A DNA stretch of 64,000 bases from Thermoleophilia bacterium SCSIO 60948 (GCA_021496505.1 CP053031.1:992001-1056000); one strand, 5' to 3'. Positions 54,251-63,210 are shown, numbered from the stretch's first letter. A program made the numbers and translations. The notes: a model not told the origin generated them from the letters alone.

Positions 54251-55363
54251 GTGTCGGCGACGCAGAAGGCGCGGAAGGAAGCCGAGAAGGCCGAGAAGAT
54301 CAAGGCCGGACTGAGCGAGGCGTTCGCCGGCGCGGTCCGGCGGCTCCCGACCGAGATCGACGATGTCCGGCTGGTCGTCTTCTCCGATCAGCACCGCGGC
54401 ACCCGCGACGGCTCCGACGACTTCCTGCGCTGCGAGCGCGCCTACGCGGCCGCGCTCGCCTATTACAGGGCGCTCGACTTCGAGCTCTTCCTGCTCGGCG
54501 ACGTCGACGAGATCTGGAAGTGCCACCCGTCCGAGATCCGCGACCAGTACCGCGACGTCCAGGAGCTCGAGGGCGCGTTCGCCCGCCAGGGCAAGGCGAC
54601 TCGCTTCTGGGGCAACCACGATCTGCTCTGGGAGCACACGCGGCTGTTCAAGAAGCACATGGGCCAGCCGGGGCAACCGATGGAGGGCGTGACCCCGATC
54701 GAGGCGCTGCGCTGGCCGATGACGAAGGACGGGAAGCCGGCCGGCGAGTTGCTGTTCACGCACGGCCACCAGGGCTCGCTCGGTTGGGTGTTCGGCCAGA
54801 AGATGATCCTGCGCTACGGCTGGCGCCGGCTGCAGAGCGCGATGTTCCTCGCCTCGACGATCCCTGCGGTCGAATGGCAGCTGCGCGACCACCACGACGT
54901 GACCGTCGCCGAGTGGGCGGCGCAGGAACCCGGCCGCCTCCTCGTCACCGGCCACACGCACCGGCCGGTCCTCGCCGGGTCACTGCCGGGACCGACGATG
55001 CGCGGCGAGCCGGTCACCGAGGAGCGGATCGCGGCCGCGCAGAGCGCGCTAGCCGACGCCCGGGCGGCCGGCGACAAGCGGCTCGAGGCCTCCGAGGCCG
55101 CGGAGCTCGAGTACATGCGTGCCGAGCTGCGCCGCTACGGCGGTGAGACGATGGCCGTCGACCGCGACGAGCTCCGCGCCGCCTACGCCAACACGGGTTG
55201 CTGCTCGTTCGGCGATGGCGACATCACCGGGTTGGTGATCGACCGGGGCACGATCTCGCTCGTCCGCTGGCCGGGGGAGGAGGGCGACGCGCTCCCGCAC
55301 CAACTCGGCGAGGCGCTCGACCTCGCGGCGATGCTTCGCGGCGAGATCGTCTTCGTTGACTGA
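54251..55363 (+). CDS. calcineurin-like metallophosphoesterase
   Basis: A 370-residue phosphoesterase. A charged N-terminal helix (residues 4-30) precedes the domain. Metal motifs appear in order: VVFSDQHRGTRDGSDD, LLGDVDEIWKC, FWGNHDLLWEH, LFTHGHQGSLGW and LLVTGHTHRPVLAG. The C-terminal part holds a helical segment and the conserved GCCSFGDGDITGLVIDRG-type region. The substrate is unknown (UDP-diacylglucosamine hydrolase-like or nucleotidase-like enzymes are options). The next gene, an MFS exporter, overlaps its end by 8 bases. Confidence 0.85.
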   Translation: MSATQKARKEAEKAEKIKAGLSEAFAGAVRRLPTEIDDVRLVVFSDQHRGTRDGSDDFLRCERAYAAALAYYRALDFELFLLGDVDEIWKCHPSEIRDQYRDVQELEGAFARQGKATRFWGNHDLLWEHTRLFKKHMGQPGQPMEGVTPIEALRWPMTKDGKPAGELLFTHGHQGSLGWVFGQKMILRYGWRRLQSAMFLASTIPAVEWQLRDHHDVTVAEWAAQEPGRLLVTGHTHRPVLAGSLPGPTMRGEPVTEERIAAAQSALADARAAGDKRLEASEAAELEYMRAELRRYGGETMAVDRDELRAAYANTGCCSFGDGDITGLVIDRGTISLVRWPGEEGDALPHQLGEALDLAAMLRGEIVFVD

Positions 55364-56732
55364 CCCGGAGCGGGCCGGAACCGGCTCGCGGCTGGCGCTC
55401 TTCGCGGCGTCGCTCGGGTTCTTCACGGTCATCCTCGACACGACGCTCGTCAACGTCGCGCTGCCGGCGATCGGTGCCGACCTCGTGGGCGGCGGAGCGG
55501 GAACGAGCGCGGGGGAGGGGGTCGCCGACCTCGGCTGGGTCCTCGACGCCTATCTCGTCGTCTTCGCCGCGCTGTTGCTGTCGGCGGGCGCGCTCTCCGA
55601 TCGGCTCGGCGCGAGGCGCTGCTACGCGATCGGGATGGCGGCGTTCGCGCTCTCCTCGGCCGCCTGCGCGCTCGCGCCGTCGCTCGGGGTGCTGATCGCC
55701 GCCCGCGCGGTCCAGGGGGCGGCCGCCGCGCTGATGCTCCCCGCCTCGCTGGCGCTCGTCCGCCAGACGTTCGAGGACCCGGGCGAGCGGACCCGCGCGA
55801 TCGCGGTCTGGACCGCGGCCGGCGGCGTCGGGCTGGCGAGCGGCCCGCTCGTGGGTGGCGCGCTGACCGAAGCGGCCGGCTGGGAGTCGGCGTTCCTGGT
55901 CAACCTGCCGGTCGCGGCGGTGTGCCTGCTCTGCCTGCGCAGCGTCGGGCCGTCACCTCAGCGCCCGGCTCCGATCGACGTCCTCGCGCAGCTGGCCGCC
56001 GTCGTCTCGCTCGGCGGCCTGGTGTTGGCGGTGGTCGAGAGCGGCCACGACGGCTTCGCGTCCGCGGTCCCGATCGCCGGCCTGGTCGCGTTCCTCGTCG
56101 GCGGCGCCCACTTCCTGCTCGCCCAGGCAAGGAGCGCGCATCCCATGTTGCCGCTCGATCTGTTCGCCTCGGGCGCCGTCAGCACGGTCCTCGCCGCGGG
56201 CTTCGCGATCAACATGGCGATCTACGGCACGATCTTCGTCCTCAGCCTGTTCTTCCAGGACGTCCTCGGCCGCTCGCCGCTCGAGGCCGGCCTGCTGTTC
56301 CTGCCGCTGACCGGGATGACCGGGATCTGGAACATCGTCGCCGGCCGGATCACCGAGCGCCGCGGCCCGCGTCTACCGCTCGTCATCGGCCCACCGATCG
56401 CCGCTGTCGGGTTCGCCTCGCTCGCGTTCCTCGACGAGCGCTCGAGCGACCTGTTCATCCTCGCCTCGCTGCTACCGATCGGGATCGGAGCGGGTCTGGC
56501 CGTCCCGGCACTGCTCAGCGCGATGCTCGAAGCGGCTCCCCACGAGAGCTCGGGTGCGGCGGCCGGGGCGCTCAACGCGGCGCGACAGCTCGGCGGCGCG
56601 GTCGGGGTGGCGGTGTTCGGGGTGCTGATCGGGGGTGGGTTCGTTGCGGGTCTGCACGTCTCGGTCCTCGTCGCCGCCGCGTTGTCGCTCGGCTCCGCGA
56701 TCGGTTGTCAGCGGGCTCTTGCCGCGGTCTGA
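55356..56732 (+). CDS. MFS drug exporter, DHA2-like
   Basis: A 458-residue transporter with about 12-14 helices. The motif A region is LSAGALSDRLGARRCYAIG; motif C-like GVGLASGPLVGGALTEAAGW follows; the opening TVILDTTLVNVALPAIGADL is typical of the DHA2 (EmrB/QacA) group. It probably exports hydrophobic compounds with protons. The start TTG at 55356 overlaps the phosphoesterase stop by 8 bases. Confidence 0.87.
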   Translation: MTDPERAGTGSRLALFAASLGFFTVILDTTLVNVALPAIGADLVGGGAGTSAGEGVADLGWVLDAYLVVFAALLLSAGALSDRLGARRCYAIGMAAFALSSAACALAPSLGVLIAARAVQGAAAALMLPASLALVRQTFEDPGERTRAIAVWTAAGGVGLASGPLVGGALTEAAGWESAFLVNLPVAAVCLLCLRSVGPSPQRPAPIDVLAQLAAVVSLGGLVLAVVESGHDGFASAVPIAGLVAFLVGGAHFLLAQARSAHPMLPLDLFASGAVSTVLAAGFAINMAIYGTIFVLSLFFQDVLGRSPLEAGLLFLPLTGMTGIWNIVAGRITERRGPRLPLVIGPPIAAVGFASLAFLDERSSDLFILASLLPIGIGAGLAVPALLSAMLEAAPHESSGAAAGALNAARQLGGAVGVAVFGVLIGGGFVAGLHVSVLVAAALSLGSAIGCQRALAAV

Positions 56733-56921
56733 CGCAACTCCCGATCGCTCAGGACTCGACAAATGATTGAGTCACGAAAAAGTCGCAAATAGCGACATGA
56801 ACCTACGCATGCTCGCGCGAGCGGCTCTTAGCTCGCTCTAAGCGTCGATGCATGGGGGCGCGAGGTTTCGGACCGGGGTTGTGCAACGCGTAACCGGGTT
56901 CGCGAAGAGGGACGTAACGAG

Positions 56922-58475
56922 GTGGACGGAGACGCGTCGCGGCCGCTGGCCGCCGAGGAGCTCGGAGACGAGCTCGACGAACTGGAGCTTGCGCTCGCTG
57001 ACGACGAGGGCGAGGCCGAGGGTGAGCTCGAGCTCGACCGCGCCCCGTCGGGGTTGGCCGGGCGGATCGCGATGCCGGCGCGCCGGGGTCTGCGCGGGGA
57101 GGGCTGGCCCGAGCGATCGTCCCGGCTGTACGAGGAGCTTCGCTCCCCGGCGCGGGCGATGGTCCGAAGGGCCTTCCGCACGGCGTTCGGGGACGATGAG
57201 CTCGACGACATCTACTCGAGCGCGTGGCTCGGCACGCTCCGCGCGCTGCGCTCGCGCGAGGCCGACATGGGGGACGAGGAAGTCCGCCGCTACGTGATGG
57301 CCGCCGTCGCCAACCACGCCGTCAAGGAGCTTCGGCGCCGCAAGCGCAAGCCGATCGCCCCGCTCGAGGCGGCAGGCCAGCCGGTTGATTCCTCGGCCGG
57401 TCCCGCCGACGAGGCCGCGAGCGCCGAGCGGTCGCAGATGGCGCGCGACCTGCTCGCCTCACTGCCGCCACGTCGTCGCGCCGTGATGCTGCTGCGCTAT
57501 GGCTGGGGTCTCGAGCCGAAGCAGGTCTGCGGCCTGATCGAGGGGCTCTCGCCGCGCGCCTACCGCAAGGAGATCACGCGCGGGGTCGAGCAGTTCACCG
57601 CGCGGCTCAAGAAGCTCGACGACGGCGAGTGGTGCGAGGAGCGTGAACCGATCCTCCAGTCGTTCGTCGCCGGCACGGCGAGCGCGGACGAGCAGATCCA
57701 GGCCAAGGCCCATCTCGCGCACTGCCGCGGCTGCCACGACTTCGTCGCCCGCCTCAACGGGCACCTCCACGATCTCGGCTCGGCGATCGCGATGCCCGGC
57801 GCGCTCGACGCCCTCGACGGGCGGATCTCGATCCCGGACCGAGCGCTCGACTTCGCCGAGCGGATCCGCGACAGCGTCAGCGGATCGGTCGGTCGCGCAC
57901 AGGCGGCCGTCGAGCCGACCACGAGCACGGCCGCGACCGGAGGAACGCGCGGTGCCGGGGCGGCGGGCGCGGGTCTCGCGGCGAAGCTCGCCGGCTTGGG
58001 CGGGGCCGGGAAGGTGGCCTCGGCGTGTCTCGCCGGCGGCGCGGCGGCGACCGTCTGCGTCGCCGCGGGGATCGCTCCGGTTCCCTTCGCGCCGAAGGCT
58101 GACGAACGGGACGCGGCCCCGAGGGTGGCCGAGGCGCCACCAACCTCGCCACCCGCGAGACCGCTACGCGCCCCGGAGCTGCTGCCCGTCCAGATCGGAC
58201 ACGAGCTGCCGCCGGAGCCCCAGCCGCAACCACAGCCCGAGCCTGAGCCCGAGCCGCAACCGACCGAGCCCGAGCCCCCGCCGGTCAGCCCCGAGCCGGC
58301 GCCCACGACGACGGTGGCCGAGCAACCGGTCGTGCCCGTCGAGACTCAGCAGTTCGACCCGCTCGCGCCGACACCCGCCGCGCCCCCGTCGAACGGCACG
58401 AGCTCGAGCTCGAGCTCGAGTTCGAGCGGCGGCTCGTCGGGCGCGTCGGCCACGAATCAGGAGTTCGGCCCATGA
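56922..58475 (+). CDS. sigma-70-like factor fused to a zinc anti-sigma domain, membrane helix and Pro-rich tail
   Basis: A 517-residue fusion. Residues 10-40 are acidic. Sigma region 2 is at about 75-145 (DDELDDIYSSAWLGTLRAL; NHAVKELRRRKRK). Region 4 is at about 173-225 (LLASLPPRRRAVMLLRYGWG; LSPRAYRKEITRGVEQF). A zinc anti-sigma (ZAS-type) domain follows: C238, H264-x3-C268-x2-C271. A hydrophobic segment (about 365-387) could cross the membrane. The outer part is Pro/Glu-rich (PEPQPQPQPEPEPEPQP) and ends in a nine-Ser run. Sigma factor and inhibitor thus share one chain. The GTG start at 56922 follows AGAGGG. The stop overlaps the next ATG by 4 bases. Confidence 0.82.
   Translation: MDGDASRPLAAEELGDELDELELALADDEGEAEGELELDRAPSGLAGRIAMPARRGLRGEGWPERSSRLYEELRSPARAMVRRAFRTAFGDDELDDIYSSAWLGTLRALRSREADMGDEEVRRYVMAAVANHAVKELRRRKRKPIAPLEAAGQPVDSSAGPADEAASAERSQMARDLLASLPPRRRAVMLLRYGWGLEPKQVCGLIEGLSPRAYRKEITRGVEQFTARLKKLDDGEWCEEREPILQSFVAGTASADEQIQAKAHLAHCRGCHDFVARLNGHLHDLGSAIAMPGALDALDGRISIPDRALDFAERIRDSVSGSVGRAQAAVEPTTSTAATGGTRGAGAAGAGLAAKLAGLGGAGKVASACLAGGAAATVCVAAGIAPVPFAPKADERDAAPRVAEAPPTSPPARPLRAPELLPVQIGHELPPEPQPQPQPEPEPEPQPTEPEPPPVSPEPAPTTTVAEQPVVPVETQQFDPLAPTPAAPPSNGTSSSSSSSSSGGSSGASATNQEFGP
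58401..58424 (+). repeat. hexanucleotide repeat AGCTCG x4
   Basis: Four in-frame tandem AGCTCG units (the last with one C to T change) encode the Ser run near the end of the sigma-fusion protein. Slippage would change the Ser count without shifting the frame. Confidence 0.7.
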
Positions 58476-60391
58476 ACAGGAACCGCGCCAACCGCGCCAG
58501 TCGGGCCGGCCGCGCCAGTCGCGCCGCGGTACGAGCGGCGGGTCCGCTCGGACTGGCCATCGCGCTTGCAGCGGTCACCCAGGTCGGCGCCCGGGCCGAG
58601 GAGCCCACGCCCGCGGCGCTCGAGGTCGGTCTGTACGAGGTCGTCCAATGCGCATCGGACCATCGCGACGCTCCCGACGCCCAGGTATCCGCGGAGCTCG
58701 GGTACGACGCGAGGTCGCGCTGCGACAACCGCGAGGACAACCGCACCCTCCGGATCGCCAACACGAGTCGCGTCACCGAGGGCCGGACCGCCCGGATCGT
58801 CTATGTCGCGCCGCCGTCGACCGAGATAGTCGCGGCGGAGGTCTACGCCAACCTCGAGAACGACGGCGGCCACAACGTCTCGCTGTCCATGGCCGACGCC
58901 AGCGGCAGCGAGGCCGGCGCGATCGCCAACGGCGGCCAGGCCTACGACGGCTGGCGAACCGAGCGCTGGAGTTCCCCCTCCGGAACCGGCCGCGCCCGAA
59001 TGATCCTCCGCGTCACCTGCGAGCGCGACGTCTGCGACCGCTCCGGCGACCTCCGGGCGTCGATGAGGAATGTGCGGTTGACGCTGCGGGACGTGGCGGC
59101 GCCGGAGATCGTGCGGGCGAGTGGCTCGCTCGTCGAAGACGCGTGGATCACCGACGAAGCCGAACTCGGCGTGCTGGTGCGCGACTCTGGCTCGGGGGCT
59201 CGGTCAATAGAGCTTTCGGTCAACGGCGATGTTGATGATCGTCCGTCGTCCGCGTGCGACGCGTTGAGAGACGGCACCGCGCTTCGAGCGAAGCCTTGCG
59301 CTGAGGAGTCGGAGACCAATTTCGGTGCAGTGGTGGTCGAGGCGCCTTATTCGCAGGGCGATAACGCCGTGCAAGCGTGCGCGGTCGACTTCTCCCTACA
59401 GCGGAGCTGTCGTAGCTACAACGTCCGTGTCGATAGTGAAGCCCCGGAGGGCTATTTCGGCGAGCAGACCGAGGACGACCCCGAACTCTTGCGAGTGCCT
59501 GTATCTGACTCAACCTCTGGTGTCTCCTCCGGGCAGATTCGATTCCGTCAGATCGGCGCTCGCGATTGGATCGATCTCCCTACGAGTCTTGTCGACGGTG
59601 AATTACGGGCCCGCGTCGACTCGTCCTCCTACCCCGAAGGCAGCTACGAGTTCGAGGCGAACATCAGCGATGTCGCGAGCAATTCAGCGGCGACGAACGT
59701 CAAGGCGGATGGATCGCCAATGGTCGTCGAGTTCCCTTTGCGTGAGTCCGCAACGGTGAGAGCCCGAATTGGTCGCAACGGCCGTGGCTCAACGATCGGC
59801 TACGGGCGTAACAGCAATGTGAGTGGGATCCTCGTCGATTCTTCAGGAAGTCCTGTGCCGGGCCGCCAGGTCACTGTCACCGAGTACTTCGGGGACGGGG
59901 CGCTGATCAATGCGCGCGTCCGCCAGGTCACGACCTCCGCATCCGGAGAGTTCACCTCGACGCTCCCCAATGGTCCGAGTCGGCGCGTTCATGTCACATA
60001 CGAGGGTGACGAGCAGTACCTGCCCGACTCAGAGACGGCCGGCAAGCTTCGGGTGAAGAGCGCCGCGACCTTGAAGATCTCGAGGAAGAAGATCCGTCCC
60101 GGCGACCGCGTCCGCTTCTCAGGGAGGGTTGGAAGGCTCGGTGCGCGAGTCCCCCCGGGCGGCAAGCTGATCGAGCTTCAAGTCCAGGAGGCCCCCGGCA
60201 AATTCAACACGATTCGACAGGCCTTCAGGACGAACAACCGCGGGAAGTTTCGGTTCAAGTACCGATTCGGACGCTTCTACACCGAACCGATTCGGTTCAA
60301 GTTCAAGCTAAAGGTCGTTCGAGAGCAAGGTTGGCCATACGTTACGCCGGTTCGATCGCGCGCTCGAGGATTGCGGATCAAGCCGCGCTGA
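58472..60391 (+). CDS. large secreted protein with Ig-like modules, coupled to the sigma fusion
   Basis: A 639-residue exported protein. A long basic signal peptide ends near residue 42 (VTQVGARAEE). The first 200 residues form a lectin-like beta domain with cysteine pairs (QCASD, SRCDN, RVTCERDVCD). Middle Ig-like repeats follow (DSGSGARSIELSVNG; DSTSGVSSGQIRFRQ), then a C-terminal carboxypeptidase-regulatory-like module (SNVSGILVDSSGSPVPGRQV) and a basic beta domain (RKKIRPGDRVRFSGRVGRLG). Function unknown; surface adhesion or wall structure is likely. Codon use changes part-way (from about 59100), suggesting a mosaic. It overlaps the sigma-fusion stop by 4 bases. Confidence 0.75.
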   Translation: MNRNRANRASRAGRASRAAVRAAGPLGLAIALAAVTQVGARAEEPTPAALEVGLYEVVQCASDHRDAPDAQVSAELGYDARSRCDNREDNRTLRIANTSRVTEGRTARIVYVAPPSTEIVAAEVYANLENDGGHNVSLSMADASGSEAGAIANGGQAYDGWRTERWSSPSGTGRARMILRVTCERDVCDRSGDLRASMRNVRLTLRDVAAPEIVRASGSLVEDAWITDEAELGVLVRDSGSGARSIELSVNGDVDDRPSSACDALRDGTALRAKPCAEESETNFGAVVVEAPYSQGDNAVQACAVDFSLQRSCRSYNVRVDSEAPEGYFGEQTEDDPELLRVPVSDSTSGVSSGQIRFRQIGARDWIDLPTSLVDGELRARVDSSSYPEGSYEFEANISDVASNSAATNVKADGSPMVVEFPLRESATVRARIGRNGRGSTIGYGRNSNVSGILVDSSGSPVPGRQVTVTEYFGDGALINARVRQVTTSASGEFTSTLPNGPSRRVHVTYEGDEQYLPDSETAGKLRVKSAATLKISRKKIRPGDRVRFSGRVGRLGARVPPGGKLIELQVQEAPGKFNTIRQAFRTNNRGKFRFKYRFGRFYTEPIRFKFKLKVVREQGWPYVTPVRSRARGLRIKPR

Positions 60392-60394
60392 CCG

Positions 60395-60400
60395 TAGGGT
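60395..60400 (+). promoter_or_regulatory. leaderless -10 box
   Basis: TAGGGT, 7 bases, then GTG at 60408. A TTGCGG at 60371-60376 is a possible -35 with an 18-base spacer. Confidence 0.45.
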
Positions 60401-60407
60401 TTCCCCC

Positions 60408-61034
60408 GTGCATCGGTTTCGTCGCTACCTGAGCTATGCGAACGTCGTGGCGACCCTGGCCCTGGTTGTCGCGATGGCTGGGGGTGCTTACGCAGTGACC
60501 CAGTTTGGAACCCGCGACGTGAAGAACAACAGCCTGCGTAGCGCTGACTTGAAAAATCGGAAGGCAGTTACCGGTCGCGATATCCGACGGAACTCGCTGT
60601 CTGGGGCCGAGATCCTTGAGAGTGGTCTCGAGACGAAACCCCTTGTCCAGGTGTCCGGCGACGGCTCAGGGGTCTGCGATCCTGAGGATGGGATTCCCCA
60701 GACATGTGCCAAGGCTTCAGTCGGTCTCCCTCGACGAAGCAATCTGCTCGTGACCGTGACCGGCGGCTTCACTTCCACGAGCGGGACCCCCGCCTCGGCT
60801 AGCTGCGCTATCGAGGTCGACGGCCGACCGCCTGCGACTCTCCTTAATCCGGGGGAGGCGAACAACGCGAATACGTCGCCGACAGCGACCAACGGCTTCG
60901 CCGGCACCTATCTCCCCGATTCGCCGGTTTCAGCTGGAATGCATGACGTCGCCCTGACTTGCACCCAAATCGGCTCCGCCGACGCCGTCATCGAAGACCC
61001 CTCCATCGCCGTGATCGCCGTCGCCGCCCCCTAG
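60408..61034 (+). CDS. secreted protein of the same family as the gene at 48215
   Basis: A 208-residue exported protein. The N-terminal module (LSYANVVATLALVVAMAGGA, then YAVTQFGTRDVKNNSLRSAD) matches that at 48215 in order: hydrophobic helix, AYA, then short Asn/Ser/Arg repeats (KAVTGRDIRRNSLSGAEI). The C-terminal part is a different beta domain with four cysteines. Function unknown. Its base composition is lower in GC than its right-hand neighbour, like the second half of the preceding gene. Confidence 0.72.
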   Translation: MHRFRRYLSYANVVATLALVVAMAGGAYAVTQFGTRDVKNNSLRSADLKNRKAVTGRDIRRNSLSGAEILESGLETKPLVQVSGDGSGVCDPEDGIPQTCAKASVGLPRRSNLLVTVTGGFTSTSGTPASASCAIEVDGRPPATLLNPGEANNANTSPTATNGFAGTYLPDSPVSAGMHDVALTCTQIGSADAVIEDPSIAVIAVAAP

Positions 61035-61068
61035 CGCCGACCACGCGGCGACGCATCGTCGCGCCCGA

Positions 61069-61074
61069 TAGCTT
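61069..61074 (+). promoter_or_regulatory. candidate -10 box of bioY
   Basis: TAGCTT at 61069-61074 would start a leader of about 34 bases; AAGGAG at 61101-61106 is the ribosome-binding site. Confidence 0.35.
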
Positions 61075-61114
61075 TCCGCCCCGACCACGCCGACCCCGCC
61101 AAGGAGCCCGCCTG

Positions 61115-61717
61115 ATGTCAGGAGCCGCAGCGCCAGCACTCGATCGCCGTCTCGTCCTCGCCGACACGATCCCCGGTGCGCGCGTCCGCGACGCCGTCCT
61201 CGTTCTTAGCGGTGCCCTGCTGGTGGCCGCGCTCGCGCAGGTCGTGATCCCGCTGCCCGGGACGCCGGTGCCGATCACTGGTCAGACGCTCGGCGTCGGT
61301 CTCGTCGGCGCCTGCCTCGGTATGAACCGCGGCGCCCTTTCGCTCGCGCTCTACACGCTGCTCGGACTCTTCCTGCCGTTCTACTCCGACGGGGGCTCCG
61401 GGACCGAGGTGCTCTTCGGCGCGAACGGCGGCTACATCTTCGGCTTCATCCTCGCCGCCGCGGCGATCGGCTACCTGGCCGAGCGCGGGGCGGACCGCAA
61501 GGTTCTCGCGGCCTTCGCGGCGTTCGTGGTCGGCCAGCTACTCATCTTCGGGATCGGAGTCCCCGTCTTGAAGATGTCGCTCGACATGACCTGGTCGGCG
61601 GCTATCGCCGCAGGCTTCACGCCGTTCATCGTCGGCGGGCTGATCAAGGCCGCCATCGGGGCCGCCGTGCTGCCGTCGGCATGGGCGCTCGTGCGCCGCT
61701 TCGAGCGCCGCGACTGA
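61115..61717 (+). CDS. bioY: biotin transporter substrate-binding subunit BioY
   Basis: A 200-residue membrane protein with six helices, the S-component of an ECF-type biotin transporter. Signatures: PLPGTPVPITGQTLGVGLVG, NRGALSLALYTLLGLFLP and FGANGGYIFGFILAAAAIGY. BioY can take up biotin alone or with an ECF module (BioM/BioN), which is not in the window. The ATG at 61115 follows AAGGAG by 8 bases; an earlier in-frame start lies inside the upstream gene and is rejected. Confidence 0.92.
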   Translation: MSGAAAPALDRRLVLADTIPGARVRDAVLVLSGALLVAALAQVVIPLPGTPVPITGQTLGVGLVGACLGMNRGALSLALYTLLGLFLPFYSDGGSGTEVLFGANGGYIFGFILAAAAIGYLAERGADRKVLAAFAAFVVGQLLIFGIGVPVLKMSLDMTWSAAIAAGFTPFIVGGLIKAAIGAAVLPSAWALVRRFERRD

Positions 61718-61830
61718 GCATCTCGCCCGGTCGCAGCCGGGTCGGTAGCTGACACAGAATCGGCACACGGTGCCAACGTCTAGGCACGGTTTATCCCTCT
61801 AAATAGCTGTTTCTCGTCCGCCATGGGCGA

Positions 61831-61836
61831 GATAAT
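61831..61836 (+). promoter_or_regulatory. leaderless -10 box of the HNH gene
   Basis: GATAAT, 6 bases, then GTG at 61843; no ribosome-binding site. Confidence 0.4.
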
Positions 61837-61842
61837 GGCCGC

Positions 61843-63210
61843 GTGGACCCGCAGTCCGACAGCGCGCCGGAAGAGGATCGTGAAGACCCGCTCCGCGGAC
61901 TCTCCCTCGATGCCATCGAGACCGAGATCGCCTCGCTCGCCGCAGGTCTCGCGGCGTCGCAGGCGCGATGGCTGGGGCTGCTCGGTGAGTTCGATCGCCG
62001 CGAGGGCTGGGCCTCCTGGGGGATGCGCTCCTGCGCCGACTGGGTCGCCTGGCGCTGCGCTCTGTCCACCCGTTCCGCCCGCGAGCACGTCCAGATCGCC
62101 CGCGCGCTTCGAGAGCTGCGTCTGATCCAAGCCGAGTTCGAGGCGGGCCGGCTCAGCTACTCCAAGGTCCGCGCGCTCTGTCGCATCGCCGAGCCCGCGA
62201 CCGAGGCCGATCTGCTCGAGCTCGCCCAGCAACTCACCGCCGCGCAACTCGAGGGCTCGGTTCGCGCGATGGTCCGGATCGACGAGATCCAGGCGCGCGA
62301 GCGCGAGGAGCGCCGGCGGGTCTCCTGGTTCTGGGAGGACGACGGCTGTCTCGAGCTTCGCGCGACGCTGCCACCCGAGGAAGGCGCGCTCCTGCTGGCC
62401 GCGATCGAGTCAGCGCGCGACGAGCTCTTCGCGCTCGATGACCATTCCGATCCCGACGACGCTTCGGAGGCCCAGCACGAAAACGGCACCGCGGTGCCGC
62501 GGAACGAGCCTGCCGACGAGCTGCCGGCCCCGCCCCCGACCAGCTCGGACGCCCTCCTCTACATCTGCGAGAAGGCGATGAAGCGTTCCCGGGAGGTGTC
62601 GCCGAGCTCTTGCGACCGCAATCAGGTCGTCGTCCACCTCGACCTGGCCGAGGATCATGCCCACGTGGAGTCCGGACCTTCACTTCACCCCAAGACGGCG
62701 AGGCGGCTCGGCTGCGATGCGGCCGCGGTCGCCCAGATCGAGCGCGGAGAACGCGTGCTCTCAGTCGGCCGACGCACCAGGGTGGTCCCGCCGCAGATCA
62801 GACGCGCGCTGGCGGGTCGCGATCCCGCCTGTCGCTTCCCTGGCTGCAGTTCACGACGCGGACTGGACGCTCACCACGTCCGCCATTGGCAGGACGGGGG
62901 CGAGACCGCGCTCGACAACCTGGTTCTCGTCTGCCGTCGTCATCATCGAGCGCTCCACGAAGGGGGTTGCTCGGTCGAGCAGCGGACCGATGGCGACGGC
63001 TTCGTCTTCCGCGACCCGCACGACCGGCTCCTCGAACGATCGCCGAGGCCGTCGAGGTTCAAGAACGGCTGGACACCGGACGCCGCGGGGCCACTGTCCC
63101 CAGGGACCGGCGAGCGCGCGGACCGCGCGTTGGTCGTCGACGCGCTGATCGCGATCCGCAGACGTGCGCGAGCGCGGAGGGGGGACGCCGATGCTCAGCC
63201 GGACGGCTGA
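61843..63210 (+). CDS. DUF222 / HNH endonuclease protein
   Basis: A 455-residue protein of a type abundant in actinobacteria. The N-terminal DUF222 domain is helical (residues about 20-330: WLGLLGEFDRREGWASWGMR; LSYSKVRALCRIAEPATEAD). The C-terminal HNH nuclease has PACRFPGCSSRRGLDAHHVR, HWQDGGETALDNLVLVCRRH and HRALHEGG, with two zinc-binding cysteine groups. These are often seen as multi-copy or mobile-associated genes; no mobile element is seen here. The GTG at 61843 lies 6 bases after a GATAAT box. Confidence 0.88.
   Translation: MDPQSDSAPEEDREDPLRGLSLDAIETEIASLAAGLAASQARWLGLLGEFDRREGWASWGMRSCADWVAWRCALSTRSAREHVQIARALRELRLIQAEFEAGRLSYSKVRALCRIAEPATEADLLELAQQLTAAQLEGSVRAMVRIDEIQAREREERRRVSWFWEDDGCLELRATLPPEEGALLLAAIESARDELFALDDHSDPDDASEAQHENGTAVPRNEPADELPAPPPTSSDALLYICEKAMKRSREVSPSSCDRNQVVVHLDLAEDHAHVESGPSLHPKTARRLGCDAAAVAQIERGERVLSVGRRTRVVPPQIRRALAGRDPACRFPGCSSRRGLDAHHVRHWQDGGETALDNLVLVCRRHHRALHEGGCSVEQRTDGDGFVFRDPHDRLLERSPRPSRFKNGWTPDAAGPLSPGTGERADRALVVDALIAIRRRARARRGDADAQPDG

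Noticed and set aside
61843-63210. DUF222/HNH gene as part of a mobile element
   Set aside because: No terminal repeats, recombinase or target-site duplication are visible on either side; these genes are common chromosomal members in actinobacteria.
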